Shown piece after piece: positions 15,213-23,804 of a stretch of DNA of 64,000 nucleotides (positions are counted from its first letter, which is position 1; the number at the start of each line of letters is the position of its first letter). The notes below the pieces were generated by a model, which was given only the letters and a program-made list of their open reading frames with translations, ran no database searches and was not told the origin of the DNA. The stretch is from assembly GCA_964251385.1 (NCBI GenBank), contig CAXUJK010000005.1:97467-161466 (forward strand), given 5' to 3'. The stretch comes from CADCVW01 sp964251385 (GTDB lineage: Bacteria; Pseudomonadota; Alphaproteobacteria; Sphingomonadales; Sphingomonadaceae). The position numbers were made by a program, and so were the translations under genes.

Positions 15213-16091
15213 CTAGATCAGCCCCGCCAGGGGACTGGACGGATCCGCGTACCGCCGCTTGCCCATCCGTCCCGCTTGGTAGGCAAGCCGCCCCGCCTCC
15301 ACCGCCAGCTTCATCGCGCGCGCCATCGCTATGGGGTCCTTGGCCTCCGCGATCGCGGTGTTCATGAGCACGCCGTCGCAGCCGAGCTCCATCGCCACCG
15401 CCGCGTCCGACGCGGTGCCGACCCCTGCGTCGACGAGCACGGGAACGCGCGCCTGTTCCACGATGATGCGGATCATGACCGGGTTCTGCAGGCCGAGCCC
15501 GGATCCGATCGGCGCGCCCAGCGGCATGATGGCGACCGCGCCCGCATCCTCCAATCGCCGCGACGCAATCGGATCGTCTGCGCAATACACCATCGGCTGG
15601 AAGCCTTCGTTCGCCAGCACCTCCGTCGCGCGCAGTGTCTCGAGCATGTCCGGGTACAGCGTCTTGGCCTCCCCCAGCACCTCGAGCTTGACCAACGTCC
15701 ACCCGCCCGCCTCGCGCGCCAGCCGCAGCGTGCGGACTGCGTCGTCGCCGGTGAAGCAGCCTGCGGTGTTGGGCAGGTAGGTGATCTTCCTGGGATCGAT
15801 ATAGTCCATCAGCATGGGCGCGTGCCGGTCCGACACGTTGACGCGCCGCACCGCCACCGTGACGATCTCCGCCCCCGACGCCGCGACCGCCGCCGCGTTC
15901 TGCGCGAAATCCTTGTACTTGCCAGTGCCGACGATCAGCCGGGAGTTGAACGTTCGCCCCGCGACGGTCCAGCTGTCGGAGCGTGGCGTCGCGACCGGCG
16001 CGGCCGGCACATCCGGCGGAAGCACAGCCGCGTCCGCCTGCATGCCCAACGCGTCCTGCAGGTTCACCAGACCCGTTTCCTCCACAGCCAT
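15213..16091 (-). CDS. thiG: Thiazole synthase ThiG
   Basis: ThiG builds the thiazole ring of thiamine from 1-deoxyxylulose 5-phosphate, dehydroglycine and ThiS thiocarboxylate. The 292-residue protein has FNSRLIVGTGKYKDF, VTVAVRRVNV, the catalytic-lysine region WTLVKLEVLGE, IMPLGAPIGSGLG and VLVDAGVGTASDAA, all family signatures. About 40 extra N-terminal residues (Ala/Pro-rich) precede the core. The ATG overlaps the thiS stop by 1 nt, so sulfur carrier and synthase are coupled. Confidence 0.95.
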   Translation of the reverse strand: MAVEETGLVNLQDALGMQADAAVLPPDVPAAPVATPRSDSWTVAGRTFNSRLIVGTGKYKDFAQNAAAVAASGAEIVTVAVRRVNVSDRHAPMLMDYIDPRKITYLPNTAGCFTGDDAVRTLRLAREAGGWTLVKLEVLGEAKTLYPDMLETLRATEVLANEGFQPMVYCADDPIASRRLEDAGAVAIMPLGAPIGSGLGLQNPVMIRIIVEQARVPVLVDAGVGTASDAAVAMELGCDGVLMNTAIAEAKDPIAMARAMKLAVEAGRLAYQAGRMGKRRYADPSSPLAGLI

Positions 16092-16309
16092 CAACCGCCC
16101 CCTACGAATGTCACGATTTCGAGGTCGTCGCCGTCCTCGACCAGCACATCGCCCAAGGTCGAACGCGGTACGATCGTCAGGTTGCGCTCGACCGCGACCT
16201 TGGCGGGTTCCAACCCCAACTCGCCCGCGAGTTCGAGCAACGTCATGCCCGCGTGAACGCGCCGATGCTCGCCATTCACGCGTATGCTCAGGGTACCGTC
16301 TGCCGTCAT
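16091..16309 (-). CDS. thiS: Sulfur carrier protein ThiS
   Basis: A 72-residue ubiquitin-like protein. LSIRVNGEHRRVHAGMTLLE is the first hairpin and helix, VAVERNLTIVPRS the middle, and the C terminus ends in glycines (VTFVGGG) as required for adenylation and thiocarboxylate formation. It donates sulfur to ThiG, whose gene overlaps it. A longer frame exists, but MTADGTL is the natural start. Confidence 0.92.
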   Translation of the reverse strand: MTADGTLSIRVNGEHRRVHAGMTLLELAGELGLEPAKVAVERNLTIVPRSTLGDVLVEDGDDLEIVTFVGGG

Positions 16310-16380
16310 CTGATCGTCCGGGTTTGTGTGTGCGTAACGCCGGATATAGAGCGCGAGGCCAGCAACCGCCAAGGCGAACC

Positions 16381-16818
16381 ATGGCCGAACCCGTAATCTA
16401 CGTCCTTAACGGTCCCAACCTCAACCTGCTGGGTTCACGCGAGCCCGCGGTCTACGGTTCCGACACGCTCGACGACATCGCGGCGATGCTCACCGAACAC
16501 GCTTCCAAAGTCGGGGTGATCGTCGACCTGCGCCAGTCGAACCACGAGGGCCACCTCATCGACTGGCTGCACGAGGCATCGGCACGCGGCGCGAAGGCCG
16601 TCATCCTCAACGCGGGCGGCTACACCCACACGTCGGTCGCCTTGCGCGACGCGGTGTCCGCGATCCCGGTCCCCGTCATCGAAGTCCACATCTCCAACCC
16701 GCACGCCCGCGAGCCGTTTCGCCACGTCAGCCTGATCGCGCCGGTCGCGCGCGGCAGCATCACCGGCTTGGGTGCGCTGGGCTACACGCTGGCGCTGGAC
16801 GCGGCGGCGCGGCTCTGA
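16381..16818 (+). CDS. aroQ: Type II 3-dehydroquinate dehydratase
   Basis: AroQ performs the third step of the shikimate pathway. The 145-residue dodecameric-type enzyme has NGPNLNLLGSREPAVYG (catalytic Tyr and Arg), RQSNHEGHLIDWLHEA, NAGGYTHTSVALRDA and VIEVHISNPHAREPFR (catalytic His). It is divergent from thiS and lies 14 nt before accB; the order aroQ-accB-accC is common in proteobacteria. Confidence 0.96.
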   Translation: MAEPVIYVLNGPNLNLLGSREPAVYGSDTLDDIAAMLTEHASKVGVIVDLRQSNHEGHLIDWLHEASARGAKAVILNAGGYTHTSVALRDAVSAIPVPVIEVHISNPHAREPFRHVSLIAPVARGSITGLGALGYTLALDAAARL

Positions 16819-16832
16819 CAGAGCGCCACCGC

Positions 16833-17297
16833 ATGGAAGACGACAACAAAGGCGCGATGCAGATCGACGCCGCGCTCGTGCGCCAGCTCGCGCAGCTGCT
16901 GGCCGAAGGCGACCTGAGCGAGATCGAGGTCGAGGACGGCGAACGCCGCATCCGCCTCAAGCGCAAGATCGACGCACCGGCCGCCGCGCCCGCGCCCGCG
17001 CCGATGCTCGCCACGCCGGCGCCCGCGCCCGCCGCCGCGCCGGCCGCGATCCCCGCCGACCATCCCGGCGCGGTGAAATCACCCATGGTCGGCACCGCCT
17101 ATCTGTCGAGCGAACCTGGCTCCAAACCATTCGTCTCCGTTGGCGACAAGGTGTCCGCGGGCGACACGCTGCTCATCGTCGAGGCCATGAAGGTCATGAA
17201 CGCGATCGCGGCCACCGACGCGGGCACCGTCAAGCAGATCCTCATCCAGGACGGTCAACCCGTCGAGTATGATCAGCCGCTGATCATCGTCGCTTAA
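16833..17297 (+). CDS. accB: Biotin carboxyl carrier protein of acetyl-CoA carboxylase
   Basis: The 154-residue protein has an N-terminal helix region (IDAALVRQLAQLLAEGDLSE), an Ala/Pro-rich hinge (about 50-77) and a biotinyl domain with the biotinylation motif EAMKVMN near residue 118. It carries the carboxybiotin between AccC and the carboxyltransferase in fatty-acid synthesis. Its stop overlaps the accC start (TAATG). Confidence 0.96.
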   Translation: MEDDNKGAMQIDAALVRQLAQLLAEGDLSEIEVEDGERRIRLKRKIDAPAAAPAPAPMLATPAPAPAAAPAAIPADHPGAVKSPMVGTAYLSSEPGSKPFVSVGDKVSAGDTLLIVEAMKVMNAIAATDAGTVKQILIQDGQPVEYDQPLIIVA

Positions 17298-18661
17298 TGC
17301 CGGACATCAAGAAAGTCCTGATCGCCAACCGCGGCGAGATCGCGCTTCGCATCCACCGCGCGTGCCACGAAATGGGCATCCGGACGGTCGCTGTGCACTC
17401 CACCGCCGACGCGGACGCGATGCACGTCCGCCTCGCCGACGAGGCGATCTGCATCGGACCGCCCGCGGCCGCGGACAGCTACCTCAACGTCCCCAACATC
17501 ATCTCCGCGGCCGAGATCGCGCACGCGGACGCGATCCACCCGGGCTACGGCTTCCTGTCCGAAAACGCGCAGTTCGCGGAGATCGTGGAGCTCCACAACA
17601 TCATCTGGATCGGCCCCAAGCCCGAGCATATCCGCACGATGGGCGACAAGATCGAAGCGAAGCTGACCGCGGCCAAGCTCGGCCTGCCGCTCGTTCCCGG
17701 CTCCGACGGCCCGCTCGAGACGATCGCCGAAGCGCGCGCGATCGCGGAAAAGATCGGCTACCCCGTCATCATCAAGGCCGCGTCCGGCGGCGGCGGGCGC
17801 GGCATGAAGGTCGTAACCTCCGAAGACCAGCTCGAATCCCTCATGAGCCAGGCGGGCACCGAAGCGAAGGCCGCATTCGGCGACGGCACGGTGTACATGG
17901 AGAAGTACCTCACCAATCCCCGCCACATCGAGTTCCAGGTTTTCGGCGACGGCGAGGGCAACGCGATTCACCTCGGCGAACGCGACTGCTCCCTCCAGCG
18001 CCGCCACCAAAAGGTGCTGGAAGAAGCCCCCTCTCCCGTCATCCGCGGCGACGAGCGCGACCGCATGGGCGGGATCGTGTCCCGCGCCATGGCCGACATG
18101 GGCTATCGCGGCGCGGGCACGATCGAATTCCTGTACGAAGGCGGCGAATTCTACTTCATCGAAATGAACACCCGGCTGCAGGTCGAACATCCGGTGACCG
18201 AGATGATCACGGGGGTCGACCTCGTGCGCGAACAGATCCGCGTCGCATCCGGTCGCGGCCTGTCCTGCGCGCAGGACCAGATCCGCTTCCGGGGTCACGC
18301 GATCGAATGCCGCATCAACGCGGAGGACCCCAAGACCTTCGCCCCCAGCCCCGGAACCGTAAAGGCCTATGTCGCGCCCGGCGGCATGCACGTCCGCGTC
18401 GACAGCGGCCTCTACGCCGGCTACCGCGTGCCGCCTTACTATGACAGCATGGTCGGCAAGCTGATCGTCTACGGCTCCACCCGCGAACGCTGCATCATGC
18501 GCCTGAAGCGCGCGCTTGAGGAATTCGTGATCGAGGGCATGAAGACCACCATCCCCCTCCACGCCGCCATCATCCGCGACCCCGAGTTCCTGAGCGGCGA
18601 GTATACGATCAAGTGGCTGGAGGAATGGTTGGCGCGGGACGCGGAGGAAGTGCAGACCTGA
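17297..18661 (+). CDS. accC: Acetyl-CoA carboxylase biotin carboxylase subunit
   Basis: AccC uses ATP and bicarbonate to carboxylate the biotin on AccB. The 454-residue enzyme has the start KKVLIANRGEIALRIHRAC, HPGYGFLSENAQF, the glycine-rich ATP loop KAASGGGGRGMKVV, ERDCSLQRRHQKVLEEAPS and EMNTRLQVEHPVTEMITG. Length and motifs are standard. Its 3' end overlaps the convergent vapC gene by 53 nt. Confidence 0.97.
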   Translation: MPDIKKVLIANRGEIALRIHRACHEMGIRTVAVHSTADADAMHVRLADEAICIGPPAAADSYLNVPNIISAAEIAHADAIHPGYGFLSENAQFAEIVELHNIIWIGPKPEHIRTMGDKIEAKLTAAKLGLPLVPGSDGPLETIAEARAIAEKIGYPVIIKAASGGGGRGMKVVTSEDQLESLMSQAGTEAKAAFGDGTVYMEKYLTNPRHIEFQVFGDGEGNAIHLGERDCSLQRRHQKVLEEAPSPVIRGDERDRMGGIVSRAMADMGYRGAGTIEFLYEGGEFYFIEMNTRLQVEHPVTEMITGVDLVREQIRVASGRGLSCAQDQIRFRGHAIECRINAEDPKTFAPSPGTVKAYVAPGGMHVRVDSGLYAGYRVPPYYDSMVGKLIVYGSTRERCIMRLKRALEEFVIEGMKTTIPLHAAIIRDPEFLSGEYTIKWLEEWLARDAEEVQT

Positions 18662-19028
18662 CGTCGGTTTGCGCGAAATCGTTGCCGACGAAGAGCAGCG
18701 GCGCAGCGCGCTGCATCGCCAACACGTAAGCGAAGCAGTCGCCGAAGTTCAGCTTTGCCGCGTGAACGCCTTTTCCCCATTGCCGGTAAGCGTCCGCCGC
18801 CAAGCGGGCCGCTTCAGCGGTGAACGGCACGACTTGAACGTTCAGAGCGGCCATGGCGATGCGGAGTTCGTCTCCGACACCCCGCCTGTCTGCTACGATG
18901 AGCAGTTCGGCAAGCGTGCCCGCGGAGATATGCACGTCGTCGGAACCCTGCAGAACCATCATGCAGTCGCCCGCTTCGGGCGCGTCCAGCGCGATCGCCA
19001 TCAGCGCGGACGTGTCCACGACGATCAT
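18609..19028 (-). CDS. vapC: VapC-family PIN-domain ribonuclease toxin
   Basis: The 139-residue protein is a PIN-domain ribonuclease of the VapC30 (Rv0624) type. The catalytic acids are visible: Asp5 (MIVVDTSAL), Glu41 (GTLAELLIV), Asp97 (LNFGDCFAY) and Asp117 (FVGNDFAQTD). The segment YRQWGKGVHAAKLNFGDC is characteristic of this subgroup, whose members cleave tRNA or other RNA until bound by a VapB antitoxin. No vapB gene is present. The gene starts 13 nt after the restriction-modification gene, whose final residues look like a VapB tail. The 3' end overlaps accC by 53 nt, so the tail of the protein may be poorly constrained. Confidence 0.92.
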   Translation of the reverse strand: MIVVDTSALMAIALDAPEAGDCMMVLQGSDDVHISAGTLAELLIVADRRGVGDELRIAMAALNVQVVPFTAEAARLAADAYRQWGKGVHAAKLNFGDCFAYVLAMQRAAPLLFVGNDFAQTDVRSALPPRPAPTIPPAT

Positions 19029-19041
19029 CCCGCCGCGATGC

Positions 19042-22000
19042 TCATGTCGGCAGGCCGGTGTCGTCGTCGTAGAGGAAATCCTGACTGCGTGCGGCCGACG
19101 GACCCGGCTTCGCCTTGGCGGTCGCGGTTCTGCCGAACGCTTGCAGGATCGCCCGCCTGTTCGCCGCCGTCGTCCGCGGTGCCGAGGGTGCCGGCTGGTC
19201 GTTTCCACCGTTCGCCCGGCGCACCAACGCTCGCTCCGCCGCGCTCAGCCCGAACAACGCCGCGGTCAGGTCATCCAGCCGCGCCTCGCCCCCGCGAAGC
19301 TCGGCGGTCAGCCGCGACAGTTCGCCCTGAAAGCCGACGATCTGGCCGACGACGGGCGCGTCGGCGGTCATCGCGGTACCGCGCAAGCCGTCGATCAGCC
19401 GCTTGCCGTCGCCCTTGCCGTTCGCCTCGAAGGTCAGTGCCACGACCTGCCATTGCGCGAGCAGGAACGGAGCCATGTCGGCGGCGACGAAGGCGCGCGC
19501 GACGGGCGTGCCGTCGACGGTGAAGCGCAGTTCGCCTTCGTCGAGTTCCGCGTCGAGGGCGGAGTCCAGCCGGATCGCGCGGTCGACACGGTCGACGGCG
19601 GCGTTCATCTCCTCGGCGTAACGCGCGCTGGCCCACGCGGGGCGCTGCGAAGGCGGCATGTTGCGCGGCACGTCGGCCTGAACATCGGCGACGGGCCGGA
19701 CGTCGGGCAACAGCCATTCGTGCGGACGCTTGCGCCGCGAAGTGGCCCCCAGCCGGTCCGCGATTTTTCCGACCAGCGACAGCCGCCGGGTATAGCCCCG
19801 CTGCAGCCCTTCCGCGACCGCGGCAACTTCCGCTCGCTGTTCGGCGTCGGCGTTGGGCACGGGCAGAGGAGCGATGAACTGCTTGTTAGCTTCGTAGTAG
19901 TCATTGGCCTTGGGCTTACCGCGCCAACGGAAGAGCAAGTCTACGACAGGTGAATTCAGAACACCGAGCAGGAACCCGCCTGCGCGCTTCGGTACGATGC
20001 CGTTCACGCGCACGTTGTTGAGGTAATACTCGCCTGCCTGATCGTAGCACACGCGCATTCCCGGCACGGTCTGCGCCACGACCAGCTTCCTGATCTCCTG
20101 CTTGTCCAGGTTCTGGTCGCGACCGAAGCGGTACCATCGCTCGTCGTCGAACTTATCGCCACCTTCGCGCGCGCGCAGCTCGACCTCGAAGCGTAGCAGG
20201 TACGACCAAGCCCGTAGGTATCGCGTCTCCATCTGCGCTGCGGTCAGCAGCGTCGCTCCGCTCGCATCCACGGCATAGGGAAAGAGGATATAAGTGTCCG
20301 TCGACGGCGCGATGAAGCGCTTGGCCTGCCGTCCCGACACGAGCGGCTTCATGATCTCGTCCTCGATCCGCACCTCGAATGAAGGCGGCTGGACGTTGCC
20401 TTCCTTGGGCGGCGTGTGGAGGAAGCGGCCGGGGGATAATCGTTTCAGGTGGTAGACATAGTCGGCGCTCGTAATCAGCCCTTGGTAGATCGACTTCGTC
20501 ACCGCCGGATCATCCAACCTCCGGCATTCGGCCGCTAGCCGCCCGGCGAGCTTGCGCACGGGTTCGGGTGCGATCAGCCACGGATCGCCCGTGCTCGGCA
20601 GCTCGCCATACGGGATGATCCCCGCCGGATCGCTCCAATCGACCTTGCCCAGGTCGCCATCGCGCGCGAACGCCACCTTGACGCCCGCGTTGCGCGCCTT
20701 GGAGTAGACCTGGATCGCGGTGTAGGTGGTCAGTCCCTCGAACACCTGGTGCGACCGGAAGTCGATCCATCGTTCCAGATGCCCGCCCGCGTGCACGAGC
20801 GTGCGAAGTCCCGCGCCGTAATCGTTGCCGGGCCACAGATTGGGTGCGATGTACCCCATGCGTCCTTCCGGCCCGAGGAGCCCGAGCCCGCGTTCGATGA
20901 AGGGCAGATACAGGTCCGTGTTCCCCGTCTGCGCGCTCGCATAGACAGGGGTGCCGCCCGCCGCGCTGCGCAGGTAATCCGCGGTCTCCGGGTAAACCCG
21001 TGCGTAATTCTGCAGTTTGACGTAAGGCGGGTTGCCGATCACCGCGTCGAACCCGCCGCGCGCGTGCACGTCCGGCCATGCGGCCGCCCAGTCGAATGCC
21101 GCGACCCGCTCGCGCGTTTCCTCGTCGATGTCGGCCGCGCCCGGCCAAGCATCGAACTCGGGCCCGATCAGGCTGTTGCCGTGGCGGATGCGCCCGTCCA
21201 GACTAGAAAGCGGCTTTTCCGCGCGCGCCGTGTGCAGCCATAGCGACAATTTGGAAATCTCCACGGACGCCGGGTTGATGTCGACGCCGTGCAGGTTGTT
21301 CGACAGGATCAGGTCGATCAGCCCGTTCTCCTCGATCAACGCGACGTTCGCGTCCAGGCGCCGGCGCGTTTCCATCACGAACTGGAACTCGCGCACGACG
21401 TACTGCAGCGCGGTCAGCAGGAACGCGCCCGACCCGCACGCCGGATCGACGACGGTCAATCGCTGCAGGCGCGCCCAATACGCTTCCGCCGCCGTCGCGA
21501 CCGGATCTCCGTTCGCCGGCCAACCCGCCGCCTTGCGCCAATCACGAAACAGCGGGCCGATCGTTTCGTCGACGATACGCCGGACGATCGGTTCGGGGGT
21601 GTAGTACACGCCTTCGCGCTTGCGCTTGCCGACAATCGCGGCGATCGATTCGCGCCCTTCCGCCTCCGCTTCCAGCACCTCCAGATCGTCGATGGACTGT
21701 TCGAAGATATGACCCAGCGTGTAAAGGCCGATGCTGTTGTTGGCGTCGCCCTCCGCCGCGAAATTGTACGTCGCCGCCAGATAAAGCAGCGTCTCCTTGT
21801 CCGCCTCCACGCTCGCCGGATTGCGCCCCTGACCCTTCGCGCAGAAAAGGCTGGTGGGCAGGCGCAGCGCGTCGATGTCCGGATCGTTCTCGAACAGGCC
21901 GCCGTTGAAACGGTGCACGCGCATGTCGTCGATCTCGCCGCCTTCGTTCATGGTGCGGAACACGATCTGCAGGATTTCCCAGACGCGCGTGCCGCCGGGC

Positions 22001-22992
22001 GCGTAGAACCGGTCCAGGCTCTCCCGCATCAGCTGGTCGCGCAGCAGGTTGAGCGGGAATGCGACGCGCATTCCCATGTCCTCGGCGAACATGACGAAGA
22101 TCAGCCGGTCGAGCACTTTCTGCGCCAATCGGAGCTTGCCCGCCGCGGTGAGATGGTCGAGCCCGGGATGCGTGCGCACGACGGTGTAGAGGCGGGTGCG
22201 GTAGTCGCGATACTCGCCGTAGAACGCCTTCTCGAGCTTGCGCTCGCTCGTTCCCTGCTTGCCGATCAGCGCTTCGATGCGCGGCCGCCCGAACGCGCTG
22301 AGCAGCATGTCGGGCCGCAGCAGCCGCCAGAACAGGAAACGATCGAACCGGTCCTCGTCCGTGTCGCTCAGCAACGACGCGCGGTCGAACAGGTCCGCGC
22401 CTTTCAGGCGGAAGCGAAGAAAGCGTTCGGGCGCGCGATCCCACCAGTACAGGCGGAACTCGTTGGTGTCGGTGACCAGCGCGAAGCGCGGCAGCACGGG
22501 TTCGTTCCCCAAGAACCCGCGGCGGGCGAAGCGCAGGTAGTCGAGTCCCTGGACGACCGCCGACCGCGTATTGCCTTTTCGGGCTTGTGGTTTGTCGAGG
22601 TCCGCGCCCACGCCCTTGAATTCGCAGACGACCTGCGGGATCGTCGTGCCGCCTTCTCCGAAATAGCCGAGCGCCAGGTCGGCGGCCCCCGCCGCGCCGC
22701 CCGCGCCCGCTCCGGGAACGCCGAACTGCTGCTGCAGCGTCCACTCGGAACGCCCCGTGGCGGCGTCGGCATACCCCCACGTGTCGACGAAGAAGCGTTG
22801 AATGAACGCCGCCTCGATCTCGCTCTCTCCGGTCAGCTTGCGGTTGGACCACGCTTGGAGGCGCGTCGTGAGCGCCGTCTCGTCCGCGCTGTCCTTGAAA
22901 TCGAGATACTCGTAGTTGAATTCGGCCCACAGGAAGCTGCGATCCAACAGGGGCTTGAAACGCTCTGCCATGGCGCGAGCTATCGACGACAT
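19042..22992 (-). CDS. Type IIG-like restriction enzyme/adenine-N6 DNA methyltransferase with VapB-like C-terminal tail
   Basis: A 1316-residue single-chain restriction-modification protein (numbers here from MSSIARAM). A possible PD-(D/E)xK nuclease region has Asp near 105 and CEFK near 123-126. The methyltransferase core has YYTPEPIVRRIVDE (about 463), motif I VVDPACGSGAFLL (about 515) and catalytic NPPY (about 654), typical of Eco57I-type enzymes. The next 400 residues fit a target-recognition domain, followed by helices and a basic linker. The last residues, SQDFLYDDDTGLPT, are unlike anything needed for methylation and resemble the end of VapB30-type antitoxins. vapC follows after 13 nt. 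I start it at the ATG at 22992; ATG 22971 is also possible. Confidence 0.88.
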   Translation of the reverse strand: MSSIARAMAERFKPLLDRSFLWAEFNYEYLDFKDSADETALTTRLQAWSNRKLTGESEIEAAFIQRFFVDTWGYADAATGRSEWTLQQQFGVPGAGAGGAAGAADLALGYFGEGGTTIPQVVCEFKGVGADLDKPQARKGNTRSAVVQGLDYLRFARRGFLGNEPVLPRFALVTDTNEFRLYWWDRAPERFLRFRLKGADLFDRASLLSDTDEDRFDRFLFWRLLRPDMLLSAFGRPRIEALIGKQGTSERKLEKAFYGEYRDYRTRLYTVVRTHPGLDHLTAAGKLRLAQKVLDRLIFVMFAEDMGMRVAFPLNLLRDQLMRESLDRFYAPGGTRVWEILQIVFRTMNEGGEIDDMRVHRFNGGLFENDPDIDALRLPTSLFCAKGQGRNPASVEADKETLLYLAATYNFAAEGDANNSIGLYTLGHIFEQSIDDLEVLEAEAEGRESIAAIVGKRKREGVYYTPEPIVRRIVDETIGPLFRDWRKAAGWPANGDPVATAAEAYWARLQRLTVVDPACGSGAFLLTALQYVVREFQFVMETRRRLDANVALIEENGLIDLILSNNLHGVDINPASVEISKLSLWLHTARAEKPLSSLDGRIRHGNSLIGPEFDAWPGAADIDEETRERVAAFDWAAAWPDVHARGGFDAVIGNPPYVKLQNYARVYPETADYLRSAAGGTPVYASAQTGNTDLYLPFIERGLGLLGPEGRMGYIAPNLWPGNDYGAGLRTLVHAGGHLERWIDFRSHQVFEGLTTYTAIQVYSKARNAGVKVAFARDGDLGKVDWSDPAGIIPYGELPSTGDPWLIAPEPVRKLAGRLAAECRRLDDPAVTKSIYQGLITSADYVYHLKRLSPGRFLHTPPKEGNVQPPSFEVRIEDEIMKPLVSGRQAKRFIAPSTDTYILFPYAVDASGATLLTAAQMETRYLRAWSYLLRFEVELRAREGGDKFDDERWYRFGRDQNLDKQEIRKLVVAQTVPGMRVCYDQAGEYYLNNVRVNGIVPKRAGGFLLGVLNSPVVDLLFRWRGKPKANDYYEANKQFIAPLPVPNADAEQRAEVAAVAEGLQRGYTRRLSLVGKIADRLGATSRRKRPHEWLLPDVRPVADVQADVPRNMPPSQRPAWASARYAEEMNAAVDRVDRAIRLDSALDAELDEGELRFTVDGTPVARAFVAADMAPFLLAQWQVVALTFEANGKGDGKRLIDGLRGTAMTADAPVVGQIVGFQGELSRLTAELRGGEARLDDLTAALFGLSAAERALVRRANGGNDQPAPSAPRTTAANRRAILQAFGRTATAKAKPGPSAARSQDFLYDDDTGLPT

Positions 22993-23060
22993 CGCGACCG
23001 CCGACAAGCCGTGCGCGATGACGCTGTGAGGACGCGCCGCGCCGCGCTATGCTCGCCCCC

Positions 23061-23804
23061 ATGAAGTCCGTTGCGGTTTACAGCGTCAAGGGCGGCGTCG
23101 GAAAGACGTCGTTGGCCGTCAACCTCGCGTGGGGCTCGGCGACGCGAAGCGGACGGCGGACCTTGTTGTGGGACCTCGACGCGCAGGCCGCGTCCACGTT
23201 CATCCTCGACGGCGACGCTCCGCGTGCAGGCGAGGCCAGGTCGCTGTTCGCGCGCGATGCCGCTCCCGACACGCTCGCCGTGTCGACCGCGTTTGCCGGG
23301 CTCGACCTGCTCCCCGCCGACGCGTCGCTGCGCGATCTCGACGCCTTCTTTGCAGGGCTCGGCAAGAAGAAGCGCCTATCCCGCCTCGTCGAAGCGCTGG
23401 GCGCGAGCTACGAGCGCATCGTACTCGATTGCCCGCCCGGCCTGTCGCAGACCGCCGAGCAGATCCTGCGCGCCGCCGACCTCATCGTCGTGCCCGTCAT
23501 CCCCTCGCCTTTGTCGAAACGCGCGCTGGGCGACGTGCTCGCGCATCTCGACGACACGGGGCAGCCGCGCGGCACGATCCTGCCCGTGTTCAACATGGTC
23601 GACCGCCGCCGCATGATGCACACCGCCGCGCTCGATGCCGAACCGCGCTGGCCCACGATCCCCATGGCAAGCGCGGTCGAGCTGATGGGCGTGCACCGCG
23701 ACGCGGTCTGCGCCTACGCACCCCGTTCCCCGGCCAGCGTTGCGATCGAGGCCTTGTGGACCGTCATAGAACGCCGTCTGACCCGCGATGCGCCAAAACC
23801 ATGA
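23061..23804 (+). CDS. ParA-family ATPase
   Basis: The 247-residue protein has the deviant Walker A motif KGGVGKTS near the N terminus (VAVYSVKGGVGKTSLAVNLA), LLWDLDAQAA (A' motif) and VLDCPPGLSQ (Walker B). ParA-type ATPases partition chromosomes, plasmids or protein complexes. No parB or centromere-like repeats are adjacent, so this is an orphan member with unknown cargo. An in-frame ATG 12 nt upstream is an alternative start. It diverges from the restriction gene, with only 68 nt between, and overlaps aat by 4 nt. Confidence 0.9.
   Translation: MKSVAVYSVKGGVGKTSLAVNLAWGSATRSGRRTLLWDLDAQAASTFILDGDAPRAGEARSLFARDAAPDTLAVSTAFAGLDLLPADASLRDLDAFFAGLGKKKRLSRLVEALGASYERIVLDCPPGLSQTAEQILRAADLIVVPVIPSPLSKRALGDVLAHLDDTGQPRGTILPVFNMVDRRRMMHTAALDAEPRWPTIPMASAVELMGVHRDAVCAYAPRSPASVAIEALWTVIERRLTRDAPKP

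Noticed and set aside
19042..23064. Long open frames antisense to the restriction gene, for example + strand 21289-23064
   Set aside because: They are mirror frames of GC-rich codon use, with R-, A- and D-rich composition and no family motif, while the minus strand gene has clear methyltransferase motifs throughout.
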